From assembly GCF_900184945.1 (NCBI RefSeq), contig NZ_FXYF01000016.1:1-64000 (forward strand): a DNA stretch of 64,000 nt, written 5' to 3'. Shown one piece after another: positions 1 to 8,756 of this stretch (the first letter of the stretch is position 1; each line of letters opens with the position of its first letter). Under the pieces are notes generated by a model. The model was not told the origin of the DNA. It worked only from the letters and a program-made list of their open reading frames with translations, and made no database searches. The position numbers were made by a program, and so were the translations under genes. Source of the stretch: Antarctobacter aquimaris. Lineage in GTDB: Bacteria > Pseudomonadota > Alphaproteobacteria > Rhodobacterales > Rhodobacteraceae.

Positions 1-311
1 CCGGCGGACTGGGGGCCGACAACTTCGTGTTCCGCTCGCTGGCCGAAACCGTCGTCGGCGTGAACCGCGACCAGATCCTCGACTTTCAGAAGGGCCAGGA
101 CCTGATCATCGTCGCGGGCCTGCATCCGGGCGTCTTCGAGTTCCGCGGCACCCTGCCCTTTGCCCCCTCCGGCAACCCGGAGCTGCGGCTGTTCGAGACG
201 GCGACCGGATCGACCATCGTGCAGATGGATGCCGACGGCAACGGCAGCGTCGACGCCGAGATCAGGGTGGCCAATGTCACCGGGCTGACGGCGGTGGATT
301 TCGTGCTTTAG
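1..311 (+). CDS. RTX calcium-binding protein, C-terminal fragment (array member 1)
   Basis: The frame is open from base 3, so this is the 3' end of a gene that starts upstream of the window. It encodes the last ~102 residues of an RTX-type secreted protein: GGLGADNFVFRS, then RDQILDF, PGVFEFRG, GNPELRLFE and the terminal VTGLTAVDFVL. This is the serralysin/M10 C-terminal type of domain that carries the uncleaved type I secretion signal, ending in an acidic residue followed by hydrophobic ones. It is nearly identical to the ends of the six complete genes that follow, so the array extends upstream. It carries the LHPG and VQMD markers also found in the genes at 475 and 3773. Secretion is inferred from the family. 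Confidence 0.85.
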   Translation, partial: GGLGADNFVFRSLAETVVGVNRDQILDFQKGQDLIIVAGLHPGVFEFRGTLPFAPSGNPELRLFETATGSTIVQMDADGNGSVDAEIRVANVTGLTAVDFVL

Positions 312-346
312 ACCGGGCACGGCGGATATTCGCACAGCGAACAGTC

Positions 347-374
347 GGGGCGCGGTCCGCCGGACGCGCGCCCC
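347..374. terminator. GC-rich hairpin after array member 1
   Basis: GGGGCGCGGTCC (347-358) pairs with GGAC and CGCGCCCC (362-374) around a GCC loop, with one bulged G. It lies 36 bases after the first RTX stop. There is no U tract, so it may be a transcript-end or mRNA-stabilising hairpin and not a classical intrinsic terminator. Confidence 0.45.
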
Positions 375-474
375 CAAGTGCCGCTTGAACGGATGCGGGA
401 TACCTGCTTAAATTCCTGAAAAGAAAACCATAATTGAGTCTGACGCCGATCAGGCACATTTTCAGGAGCCTGCC

Positions 475-1875
475 ATGACCAGCTTTACCATCACCGGAAC
501 CACCTTCACTCCGCAAGTCCTCGCCGGTATCGAGGTCGGCTATGTCGCCACGGACGCGCGGCTGATCGTCTCCGGCTCGGACGCGATCTTTGGCAACGGG
601 TTCTCGACCCTGACCATCAACGGCACGGTCTCGGTGGCGGATGCCGGCGCCAACCAGGCGCTCGACCTGAACGGCACCACCGCCATCGTCGCAATCGGCC
701 CCGACGGCTTTGTCACATCCAGCAATTCCGATGCCATCCGGATCCTCGTTTCCGACACGGTCAGGCTCCGGAACGCGGGCACCATCCTGTCCGGCGATGA
801 CGGGATCGACATCCGCCCATCGGACAGCTTCAGTACAGTCAACGTCGCCAACACGGGTACGATCGTGGGGCACTCAGACGGTGCCATCTTGGACGCTGGA
901 GCGAGCTTTTCCCACCTCATCAACAGCGGTACCATCATCGCCGAGACCGGCGTGGGGGTCTTCATGAACATCTCGTCGACCGGTTCGACGCTTCTGCACA
1001 ACACCGGAACGATCATCGGCGCGCAAGCCAGCTTTGACGTTTTCCTGGGCACGGGCAACAACAGCATCTTCAACAGCGGCATCATGAGCGGCCGGATATA
1101 TCTCGGGGCCGGCCAGGACCGGTACGACGGCGGTGGCGGCCGGGTCAATGGGCCGGTCTCTGCCGGCGACGACAACGACACGCTGGCCGGCGGCGAATTC
1201 AGCGACGAGTTCTATGGCGACGCCGGTGACGACTTCCTGCTGGGACGCGGTGGCGACGACAAGCTGGACGGCTGGGTGGGCAACGACCTGATCTTTGGCG
1301 GCCAGGGCAACGACAACATGAACGGCGGACCCGACAACGACACGCTGAACGGCAACGCTGGCGACGACACGGTCTTGGGCGGCAGCGGCAACGACGTCCT
1401 GGTCGGCCAGGACGGCAGCGACTCGCTCGACGGTGGCGCCGACAATGACGTGCTGAACGGCCAGGACGGCGAAGACATTCTGGAAGGCGGCAGCGGCAAC
1501 GACATCCTGCGCGGCGGCAACGGTGACGATGCGCTGGCGGGCGGCGAGGGATTCGACCTCCTGACCGGCGGCGCGGGCGCGGACAGTTTCGTGTTCCGCG
1601 CGCTGTCGGAAACCGTGGTCGGGGCGAACCGCGACCAGATCCTCGACTTTCAGAAGGGCGTGGACATCATCGTGGTGGCGGGACTGCATCCGGGGGTCTT
1701 CGAGTTCCGCGGCACCCTGCCCTTTGCCCCCTCGGGCAACCCCGAGCTGCGGTTGTTCGAGACCACCACCGGATCGACCATCGTGCAGATGGATGCCGAC
1801 GGCAACGGCACCATCGACGCCGAGATCCGGGTGGCCAATGTCACCGGGCTGACGGCCACGGACTTCGTGCTCTGA
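475..1875 (+). CDS. RTX calcium-binding protein with NxGTI beta-solenoid N-terminus (array member 2)
   Basis: Predicted secreted calcium-binding protein of 466 aa. Residues ~1-225 are Thr/Asn/Gly/Ser-rich with spaced motifs such as NAGTI, NTGTI and NSGTI, which suggests a parallel beta-solenoid. Residues ~232-367 are RTX nonapeptides (GGxGxDxLx), including the block DNDTLNGNAGDDTVLGGSGN. Residues 368-466 are the serralysin-like secretion domain ending TATDFVL. There is no N-terminal signal peptide, as expected for type I export. AGGAG sits 8 bases before the ATG. It shares the NGNAGDD and QDGSD block with the gene at 3773, not with its direct neighbour at 2053. The role of the N-terminal region (adhesion, matrix, lectin-like) is unknown. 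Confidence 0.85.
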   Translation: MTSFTITGTTFTPQVLAGIEVGYVATDARLIVSGSDAIFGNGFSTLTINGTVSVADAGANQALDLNGTTAIVAIGPDGFVTSSNSDAIRILVSDTVRLRNAGTILSGDDGIDIRPSDSFSTVNVANTGTIVGHSDGAILDAGASFSHLINSGTIIAETGVGVFMNISSTGSTLLHNTGTIIGAQASFDVFLGTGNNSIFNSGIMSGRIYLGAGQDRYDGGGGRVNGPVSAGDDNDTLAGGEFSDEFYGDAGDDFLLGRGGDDKLDGWVGNDLIFGGQGNDNMNGGPDNDTLNGNAGDDTVLGGSGNDVLVGQDGSDSLDGGADNDVLNGQDGEDILEGGSGNDILRGGNGDDALAGGEGFDLLTGGAGADSFVFRALSETVVGANRDQILDFQKGVDIIVVAGLHPGVFEFRGTLPFAPSGNPELRLFETTTGSTIVQMDADGNGTIDAEIRVANVTGLTATDFVL

Positions 1876-1939
1876 AATCAGCGCATCTTGGAGCGACGGA
1901 CAGGTCGCCGATCCTGACAAGGTCGGTGGCCCGCCGCTT

Positions 1940-1960
1940 CACGCAAAATTATCTTGCGTG
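1940..1960. repeat. Inverted repeat upstream of array member 3
   Basis: CACGCAA (1940-1946) and TTGCGTG (1954-1960) form a perfect 7-bp inverted repeat around AATTATC, in an AT-richer patch about 95 bases before the next RTX start. It could be an operator or part of a promoter. I did not find the same element before the other members. Confidence 0.35.
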
Positions 1961-2052
1961 GAAAGATTTCGAGGCGCAACAATCGGTCGCCTGGCCATCC
2001 CAATGTGCGGCTTGGGATTCGTCCATTCGAAACCTTCAAGGAGTCTCTCGCA

Positions 2053-3582
2053 ATGGCCATTGTCTACGTCAACACGAACACCGTCGGCCCCGGGGTCCGG
2101 ATCAACACCGTTTCGACACCCGCCGTCGCCTCTGGCGACACCCTGATCATCGACAAGGAGGTGGCGGTCATTTCCACAACCCCCGGCATTGCCATCGATC
2201 TCAGCGCCACCACGAGTTCCCATGTCCAGAACTTCGGAGTCGTTGCCGGTTCGCGGGGCATCCAGATGGGGGGCAACCAAAGCTCATCGAGCCCCTTCTC
2301 GATCTACAACGGGGTGACCGGAAGCATCACCGGGACCAACCATCCCATCGTGGTCGGCGGCACGAGCCCCGCGCAGGCCGGGTTCCGGTTCTCGCTGGTC
2401 AACGATGGCGTGATTGCCAACGACAGCGCCAGCAGTGGTGGCATTGCACTTTACCATTCGGAAACGGTCTATTTCGGAAATTCGGGCAGGATCACGAACT
2501 TCAAGCGCGGGACGGGAGAGTATTACAGCGCCGTCACCTTCTTTGGGGTCGGCACGGTCAACGGCTGGAACAGCGGTGTCATGGACTCGGCCGCCACCTC
2601 GGGGGCCGTCCAGTTCATTGCCGGCACCCAGACCGTCATCTTCAACAACTCGGGCACGATCAATTCCGCAGGTCTCACGATCGAGTCCACGGCGACCTTG
2701 GCCGAACGTATCGACAATTCCGGCATCCTGAACGGCGGCATCCTGCTGTCCGACACCATCGGCGGCACCCTGGGCAATTCCGGAGCGATCTGGGGCGACG
2801 TCAACCTGCGCGGCGGGTCCGACACCTATCGCGGGATCAGCAACGGGACCGTCTCGGGCACGGTCCTGGGCGGCGCCGGCAACGACACGCTGATCGGTGG
2901 CGAAACCGCCGACAGGCTGAACGGTGGCGCCAACGACGATCAGCTCTTCGGCCGCGGCGGCGATGACCTGCTGATCGGCGACGACGGCAACGACCTGATG
3001 CTGGGCGGCGCGGGCAACGACTCGATGTCGGGCGGCACCGGCAACGACACCATGAATGGCCAGGACGGCGACGACACGATGCTGGGCGACGCCGGCAACG
3101 ACGCCATGACCGGCGGCGCCGGGGTGGACGTGATGTTCGGCGGCGCCGACGACGACACGATGAACGGGCAGGACGGCGAGGATAACCTGGAGGGCGAGGC
3201 CGGCAACGACATCCTGCGCGGCGGCAACGGCGACGATGCGCTGGCGGGCGGCGACGGTTTCGACCTGCTGACCGGCGGACAGGGGGTGGACAGTTTCGTC
3301 TTTCGCGCCCTGTCGGAAACCGCGGTGGGGGCCAACCGCGACCAGATCCTCGACTTTCAGAAGGGCGTGGATATCATCGTGGTCGCGGGGCTGTCGCCGG
3401 GCGTGTTCGAGTTCCGCGGAACGGCGGCATTTGACCCCTCGGGCAACCCCGAACTGCGGCTGTTCGAGACGACCACCGGCTCGACCATCGTGCAGTTCGA
3501 CGCCGACGGAAACGGCACCGTCGATGCGGAAATCAGGGTGGCCAATGTCATCGGGCTGACGGCGACGGACTTCGTGCTCTAG
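2053..3582 (+). CDS. RTX calcium-binding protein with beta-solenoid N-terminus (array member 3)
   Basis: Predicted type I-secreted protein of 509 aa. The frame is open from 1954, but the ATG at 2053 has AAGGAG 9 bases upstream and begins MAIVYVNTNT, so I use it. Residues ~1-270 are a variable repeat domain (NFGVVAG, NDGVIAN, NSGTINS, NSGILNGG). Residues ~275-410 are RTX nonapeptides with the block GGAGNDSMSGGTGNDTMNGQ. Residues 411-509 are the conserved secretion domain, with the markers LSPG and VQFD. The RTX block is almost base-for-base the same as in the gene at 5395, while the N-terminal regions are very different. Ca2+ binding and export are inferred from family; no transporter is in the window. 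Confidence 0.85.
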   Translation: MAIVYVNTNTVGPGVRINTVSTPAVASGDTLIIDKEVAVISTTPGIAIDLSATTSSHVQNFGVVAGSRGIQMGGNQSSSSPFSIYNGVTGSITGTNHPIVVGGTSPAQAGFRFSLVNDGVIANDSASSGGIALYHSETVYFGNSGRITNFKRGTGEYYSAVTFFGVGTVNGWNSGVMDSAATSGAVQFIAGTQTVIFNNSGTINSAGLTIESTATLAERIDNSGILNGGILLSDTIGGTLGNSGAIWGDVNLRGGSDTYRGISNGTVSGTVLGGAGNDTLIGGETADRLNGGANDDQLFGRGGDDLLIGDDGNDLMLGGAGNDSMSGGTGNDTMNGQDGDDTMLGDAGNDAMTGGAGVDVMFGGADDDTMNGQDGEDNLEGEAGNDILRGGNGDDALAGGDGFDLLTGGQGVDSFVFRALSETAVGANRDQILDFQKGVDIIVVAGLSPGVFEFRGTAAFDPSGNPELRLFETTTGSTIVQFDADGNGTVDAEIRVANVIGLTATDFVL

Positions 3583-3772
3583 TCCGCCGACGCCACCCGG
3601 CCGGGCTTCGTTGCCCCCTGAAGACGTGGTAAACTGGCCTCCGTCGTCCGAAACAAGACTGTCGCGGTCACGGCTGTTCTTTTGTTCTTTCACGTTTTTT
3701 CGGGGCGTTCCCGGGCAGTCCACAGCGCGGTTTGTATCGGACCAAGCTCCTTGAACTGAAAGGACACTTCCG

Positions 3773-5179
3773 ATGGCAAGCTTTACCCTGACAGCCTACT
3801 CGACTGTGGCGCAGACCCTGGTGGGCAGTGAGACCGGCATCCTGACCGATCCGGACGCGAATCTTGTGGTCAACGGCGACGCGGTTTCCTCGACGGCCGG
3901 GACAAACTACCTGTACGTGAACGGCTCGATCATTTCGCACACGAATGGGGTCGGCAATGCCGTCGATCACACCGGCGTCGACCTCCATGCCTTTGTCGGG
4001 CCGACCGGCACGGTCACCTCGCTGGAAGACGACGCCTTCGACATCCGGGGCACCGGCGCCTTTTCCCTCGTGAACGATGGCACCATCATGGCGCAGGAGA
4101 CCGCCGTCAAGTCACGCGTGGCCGATGGCTTTGGGATAAACCGCCTGGTGAACAGCGGCAAGATCCTCGGCCGGGACGTCGCTGTCGACTTCGACGGCGG
4201 TGGCTCCAGCCAGTACATCATGAACTCCGGCACGATCGAAGGCGGTCTGTTCGGAATACTGTCGAACTGGTTGTACATCTCTTCCACGGGAGCGACGTTA
4301 TTGAACAACTCGGGGATCATCTCGGGGTCGAGCGCTGCATACTACAGCAACGACGGCGTCGGGAATGACACCATCTTCAATTCCGGGATCATGGATGGCA
4401 ACATCCTGACCGGGGCGGGCGTCGACCGCTACGAGGGACCCGGCGTGTTGCGCGGTGAATTCCTGGCAGGCGATGGCAATGACACCGCCGCGGGTGGCGA
4501 CGCGACCGATGTGTTCCGGGGCGGCAACGACAACGACCTGCTGGTCGGCCGTGGCGGCGACGACAGCCTGTTCGGCGACAATGGCCTGGACACGCTCCTG
4601 GGCGGCGATGGCAACGACCGGATCGAAGGCGGGGCCGACAACGACACCCTGAACGGCAACGCCGGGGACGACACGCTGGTGGGCGGGTCAGGCAACGACG
4701 TCCTCGTCGGCCAGGATGGCAGCGATGTGCTCGACGGCGGCGCCGACAACGACACGATGGACGGCGGCGCGGGGGACGACCAGCTGGAAGGCGGCGACGG
4801 CAACGACATCCTGCGCGGCCGCGCCGGCGAGGACGATCTTGCCGGCGGCCTGGGGATGGACCTGCTGACCGGCGGCGCGGGGGCGGACAGTTTCGTCTTT
4901 CGCAGCCTTGCCGAAGCCGGTCTGGGCGCGACCCGCGACCAGATCCTCGACTTCGAACAGGGGTCGGACATCATCATCGTGGCCGGCCTGCACCCGGGTG
5001 TGTTCGAGTTCCGCGGAACCGCGGGTTATGCCCCCTCGGGCAATCCCGAACTGCGGCTGTTCGAAACCGCCACCGGGTCGACCATCGTGCAGATGGACGC
5101 CAACGGCGATGGCATCACCGACGCCGAGATCCGCGTGGCCAATGTCACCGGGCTGACCGCGACCGATTTCGTTCTGTAG
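3773..5179 (+). CDS. RTX calcium-binding protein with beta-solenoid N-terminus (array member 4)
   Basis: Predicted secreted protein of 468 aa. The ATG follows AAAGGA by about 8 bases. Residues ~1-225 carry NDGTIMA, NSGKILG, NSGTIEGG, NNSGIISG and NSGIMDGN repeats. The linker LTGAGVDRYEGPG leads into RTX nonapeptides, including DNDTLNGNAGDDTLVGGSGN. The last 99 residues are the serralysin-like secretion domain, ending TATDFVL. LHPG and VQMD place it with the genes ending at 311 and 1875. It differs slightly from the others in the terminal domain (AEAGLGATRDQ, DANGDGITDAE). A 190-base gap with its own ribosome-binding site precedes it. Confidence 0.85.
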   Translation: MASFTLTAYSTVAQTLVGSETGILTDPDANLVVNGDAVSSTAGTNYLYVNGSIISHTNGVGNAVDHTGVDLHAFVGPTGTVTSLEDDAFDIRGTGAFSLVNDGTIMAQETAVKSRVADGFGINRLVNSGKILGRDVAVDFDGGGSSQYIMNSGTIEGGLFGILSNWLYISSTGATLLNNSGIISGSSAAYYSNDGVGNDTIFNSGIMDGNILTGAGVDRYEGPGVLRGEFLAGDGNDTAAGGDATDVFRGGNDNDLLVGRGGDDSLFGDNGLDTLLGGDGNDRIEGGADNDTLNGNAGDDTLVGGSGNDVLVGQDGSDVLDGGADNDTMDGGAGDDQLEGGDGNDILRGRAGEDDLAGGLGMDLLTGGAGADSFVFRSLAEAGLGATRDQILDFEQGSDIIIVAGLHPGVFEFRGTAGYAPSGNPELRLFETATGSTIVQMDANGDGITDAEIRVANVTGLTATDFVL

Positions 5180-5394
5180 GCGGCGCGATACGGCAGGACG
5201 CCACCCGGCCCGCCCCATTTTTCCCGAGACAGGGCCGATTCGGACCGGATATGATCCAAGTGCGTCCGGTTGGGGGTCATACGCGCGATCCCGCTATTTG
5301 GCGGGCTCGCTTCGGTTGGAGGGAGCCCCCCGGCCGCGGGGCAAGGTGATTTCACAAAAGGCCGCAACACGCGGCCGCATTCGGAGCATGTCCC

Positions 5395-6846
5395 ATGGCC
5401 AAAGTCTATCAGGGAACGTCTACCTCCACCGTCAACGTGGCCAACGGCGACCGCATGGTCGTCTTCGACTACGCCGACATCTACACCACCACCGGAGACG
5501 CGGTGAACCTGCTCGGTGGTTTGGCGACGACCGAGCTGCACAACTTCGGCTGGATTTCCGGCGCATCGAACGGCGTCAACATCATCGCGCCGTTTGCCAA
5601 CGTGATCAACTACGGGACGATCTTCAGCCTGGACGTCGACGCGATCAACCTGGCCTTTGCCGTGGACAACGGTGTGCAACGCATCGTCAACCACGGGCTG
5701 ATCTCGTCCGGCGACGAAATCATCGACGTCGACACCCTCAACACGTTTCAACTGATCGTCGAGAACCATGGTCAGATGATCGCGCGCACCGGATCGGCCA
5801 TCATCTACGGCGCCACCACGACCTCGGTGACCGTCACGAACACCGGGCTGATGAGCGGCGGCGTACTCAACATGGTGTCGACGGGCAGCGCGCTGCTGCG
5901 CAACACCGGCGAGATCATGACAACCCGGGTCAATGCCACGGCGGACGGGGGGGCGACCATCCTCAACTCTGGCGCGATCGTCGGGCTCAAAGCCTTTGAC
6001 ACCGTGATCCAGACCGGCGCGGCGGCGGACGTGGTCGTCAATTCGGGCACGATCTACGGCTCTGTCAGCCTGGGTGCCGGCAGCGACCGCTACATCGCAC
6101 AGGGATTCGGCACGGCGAGCGGCACCGTCGATGGCGGCATCGGCAGCGACACGATCCTGGGCGGCGATGCCGCCGACATCCTGTCGGGCGGCGACGATGG
6201 CGACCAGATCCTTGGCCGCGGCGGCGACGACGTGCTGACCGGCGAGGCGGGTAACGACCTGATGCTGGGTGGCGCGGGCAACGACTCGATGTCGGGCGGC
6301 ACCGGCAATGACACGATGAATAGCCAGGATGGCGACGACACGATGCTGGGCGACGCCGGCAACGACGGCATGACCGGCGGCGCCGGCGCGGACGACATGC
6401 GCGGCGGCGCCGACGACGACACGATGAACGGGCAGGACGGCGAGGATAACCTGGAGGGCGAGGCCGGCAACGACATCCTGCGCGGCGGCAACGGCGACGA
6501 TGCGCTGGCGGGGGGCCTCGGGTTCGACCTGCTGACCGGCGGTCAGGGAGCGGACAGTTTCGTCTTCCGCGCGCTGGCCGAAACCGTCGTGGGGGCAAAC
6601 CGCGACCAGATCCTCGACTTTCAGCAGGGCCAGGACATCATCGTGGTGGCGGGCCTGTCGCCGGGTGTGTTCGAATTCCGCGGCACGGCGGGCTTCGCCC
6701 CCTCCGGCAACCCCGAACTGCGGCTGTTCGAAACCGCCACCGGCTCGACCATCGTGCAGTTCGACGCGGATGGAAACGGCAGTATCGACGCCGAGATCCG
6801 AGTCGCGAATGTCACCGGGCTGACGGCAGAGGACTTCGTGCTCTGA
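5395..6846 (+). CDS. RTX calcium-binding protein with beta-solenoid N-terminus (array member 5)
   Basis: Predicted secreted protein of 483 aa starting MAKVYQGTSTSTVNVANGDR, with GGAG about 9 bases before the ATG. The N-terminal ~240 residues have repeats of the NFGWISG, NYGTIFS, NHGLISS, NTGLMSGG and NSGAIVG type. The RTX block (GGAGNDSMSGGTGNDTMNSQ) and the 99-residue secretion domain closely match the gene at 2053. One N-to-S change in the RTX block (MNSQDGDD, against MNGQDGDD elsewhere) shows that the copies are drifting slightly. The shared NTGE/NSGT motifs and the linker LGAGSDRYIAQG mark the same architecture as the neighbours. Confidence 0.85.
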   Translation: MAKVYQGTSTSTVNVANGDRMVVFDYADIYTTTGDAVNLLGGLATTELHNFGWISGASNGVNIIAPFANVINYGTIFSLDVDAINLAFAVDNGVQRIVNHGLISSGDEIIDVDTLNTFQLIVENHGQMIARTGSAIIYGATTTSVTVTNTGLMSGGVLNMVSTGSALLRNTGEIMTTRVNATADGGATILNSGAIVGLKAFDTVIQTGAAADVVVNSGTIYGSVSLGAGSDRYIAQGFGTASGTVDGGIGSDTILGGDAADILSGGDDGDQILGRGGDDVLTGEAGNDLMLGGAGNDSMSGGTGNDTMNSQDGDDTMLGDAGNDGMTGGAGADDMRGGADDDTMNGQDGEDNLEGEAGNDILRGGNGDDALAGGLGFDLLTGGQGADSFVFRALAETVVGANRDQILDFQQGQDIIVVAGLSPGVFEFRGTAGFAPSGNPELRLFETATGSTIVQFDADGNGSIDAEIRVANVTGLTAEDFVL

Positions 6847-7023
6847 GGTGCTGCCCTCGACGGATAACGCCATCGGCAGGGCGTACCGCGCGCCCTGCCC
6901 GGCATGTTTGCGGCACGGATGTCGATCCCACGTCGTCCTGGCGATTGGACGTCACTTGCCGGACTGTGGGACCTGTGCCAGTTTCGGTCCGTTTTGAAAA
7001 ATGATCAAAGTGAGGGGAATTCC

Positions 7024-8544
7024 ATGCCGATTTTCGTGACTTCGGCCCAGACAGCGGCCTCCAATACCTTCAACCTGACAACCAACAACGACGTCGTGGT
7101 TACGGCCACCGGGTCCATCTTCGCAACCAATGGCACTGCGATGACGACCGTGACGACAGTGCCCACCGTCCTGAGGGCCGCGATCCACGGCTTTGTCGGA
7201 GGAACGAACGGGATCAATATCGCTTCGATGGGGACCGCCGCAACCCGGATCTTTGTCGGCGAGACAGGTGTCGTCCATGGTACGGCTGGAAGCGGCATCA
7301 ATGGAAACGATGGCTTCACGACCCTGGAGAACCACGGCACCATCGTGGGCATTTCCAATGGCGTGTCTTGGAGCCTGTCTGAAGCGACTGCATCGTTTTC
7401 TTTCGTGAACCACGGCAACATCACCGGATACGGCAATCACGGCGTGGAGGCGACCGTCAACGGGCGCGGCACCAACTATGGTACCATCACGGGGCCTCAG
7501 GCCGTGGACATTTTCCGGAATGATGACCAGACCAGCCCGGTGATCTTCACCAACTACGGCACCCTGAACGGGTTGGGCGGCACAGCGATCGACGGCGACA
7601 GCGGCAACCCCGACATCATCGGCAACTTCGGGTCGGTGAACGGCAACATCGACCTGCAGGACGGCAACAACGTGGTCAACAACCACGGCACCCTGAACGG
7701 CGATATCGTTGTCCAAAGCGGCAACGACACCGTGGCCAATTCAGGCGCGATCTTCGGCAGCGTCAACTTGAACCTCGGCACCGACCGGTACGAAGGGCTG
7801 GGCGCCGGCTTCGTCAGCGGCACGGTCCTCGGCGGGGACGGCGATGACACCCTGGCCGGTGGCGAGACCGCCGACCGGCTGAACGGTGGCGGCGACAACG
7901 ACGTGATCATCGGGCGCGGCGGCGACGACGTGCTGACCGGCGAGAACGGCAATGACCTGATGCTGGGCGGCGCGGATAACGACCAGATGAGCGGCGGCAC
8001 CGGCAACGACACGATGAATGGCCAGGACGGCGACGACACCCTGCTGGGCGACGCCGGCAACGACGCCATGACCGGCGGCGCCGGCGCGGACGACATGCGC
8101 GGCGGTGCCGACAACGACACGATGAACGGGCAGGACGGCGAGGACCTGCTGGAGGGCGAAGCCGGCAACGACATCCTGCGCGGCGGCAACGGCGACGATG
8201 CCCTGGCGGGCGGCCTCGGGTTCGACCTGCTGACCGGCGGACAGGGGGCGGACAGTTTCGTCTTCCGCTCGCTGGCCGAAACCGTCGTGGGGGCCAACCG
8301 CGACCAGATCCTCGACTTTCAGCAGGGCCAGGACATCATCGTGGTGGCGGGCCTGTCGCCGGGCGTGTTCGAATTCCGCGGCACGGCGGCATTTGCCCCC
8401 TCGGGCAACCCGGAACTGCGGCTGTTCGAGACCGCGACCGGATCGACCATCGTACAGTTTGACGCGGATGGAAACGGCAGCGTCGACGCCGAGATCCGAG
8501 TCGCGAATGTCACCGGGCTGACGGCAGAGGACTTCGTGCTCTGA
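7024..8544 (+). CDS. RTX calcium-binding protein with beta-solenoid N-terminus (array member 6)
   Basis: Predicted secreted protein of 506 aa. The frame is open from 6904, but GAGGGG lies 8 bases before the ATG at 7024 (MPIFVTSAQTAASN), so that start is used. The N-terminal ~270 residues hold NHGTIVG, NHGNITG, NYGTITG, NYGTLNG, NFGSVNG and NSGAIFG repeats, the most regular solenoid of the set. RTX nonapeptides follow, with the block GGADNDQMSGGTGNDTMNGQ, then the secretion domain ending TAEDFVL. From about base 7970 to the stop it is nearly identical to the 3' part of the next gene, silent sites included. No N-terminal signal is seen. Confidence 0.85.
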   Translation: MPIFVTSAQTAASNTFNLTTNNDVVVTATGSIFATNGTAMTTVTTVPTVLRAAIHGFVGGTNGINIASMGTAATRIFVGETGVVHGTAGSGINGNDGFTTLENHGTIVGISNGVSWSLSEATASFSFVNHGNITGYGNHGVEATVNGRGTNYGTITGPQAVDIFRNDDQTSPVIFTNYGTLNGLGGTAIDGDSGNPDIIGNFGSVNGNIDLQDGNNVVNNHGTLNGDIVVQSGNDTVANSGAIFGSVNLNLGTDRYEGLGAGFVSGTVLGGDGDDTLAGGETADRLNGGGDNDVIIGRGGDDVLTGENGNDLMLGGADNDQMSGGTGNDTMNGQDGDDTLLGDAGNDAMTGGAGADDMRGGADNDTMNGQDGEDLLEGEAGNDILRGGNGDDALAGGLGFDLLTGGQGADSFVFRSLAETVVGANRDQILDFQQGQDIIVVAGLSPGVFEFRGTAAFAPSGNPELRLFETATGSTIVQFDADGNGSVDAEIRVANVTGLTAEDFVL

Positions 8545-8756
8545 AACCGGACGCCCGGGAAAATCCGGGCATCCGGTCCACGCCGCAGGCGCCGGCGCAG
8601 ATTCCCCGCGACAACTCCGGTTATCTCCGCATAGGCTGCACGCGGCACCCGGTCGGGACAGCCTGCTCACGGGCCCGCGGTTTTCCGCACGACTCGGTGC
8701 CACGAACCCGCCAGACGGACCTGACAAGACAACAGTGTTGACGAAAGGGACCTCAC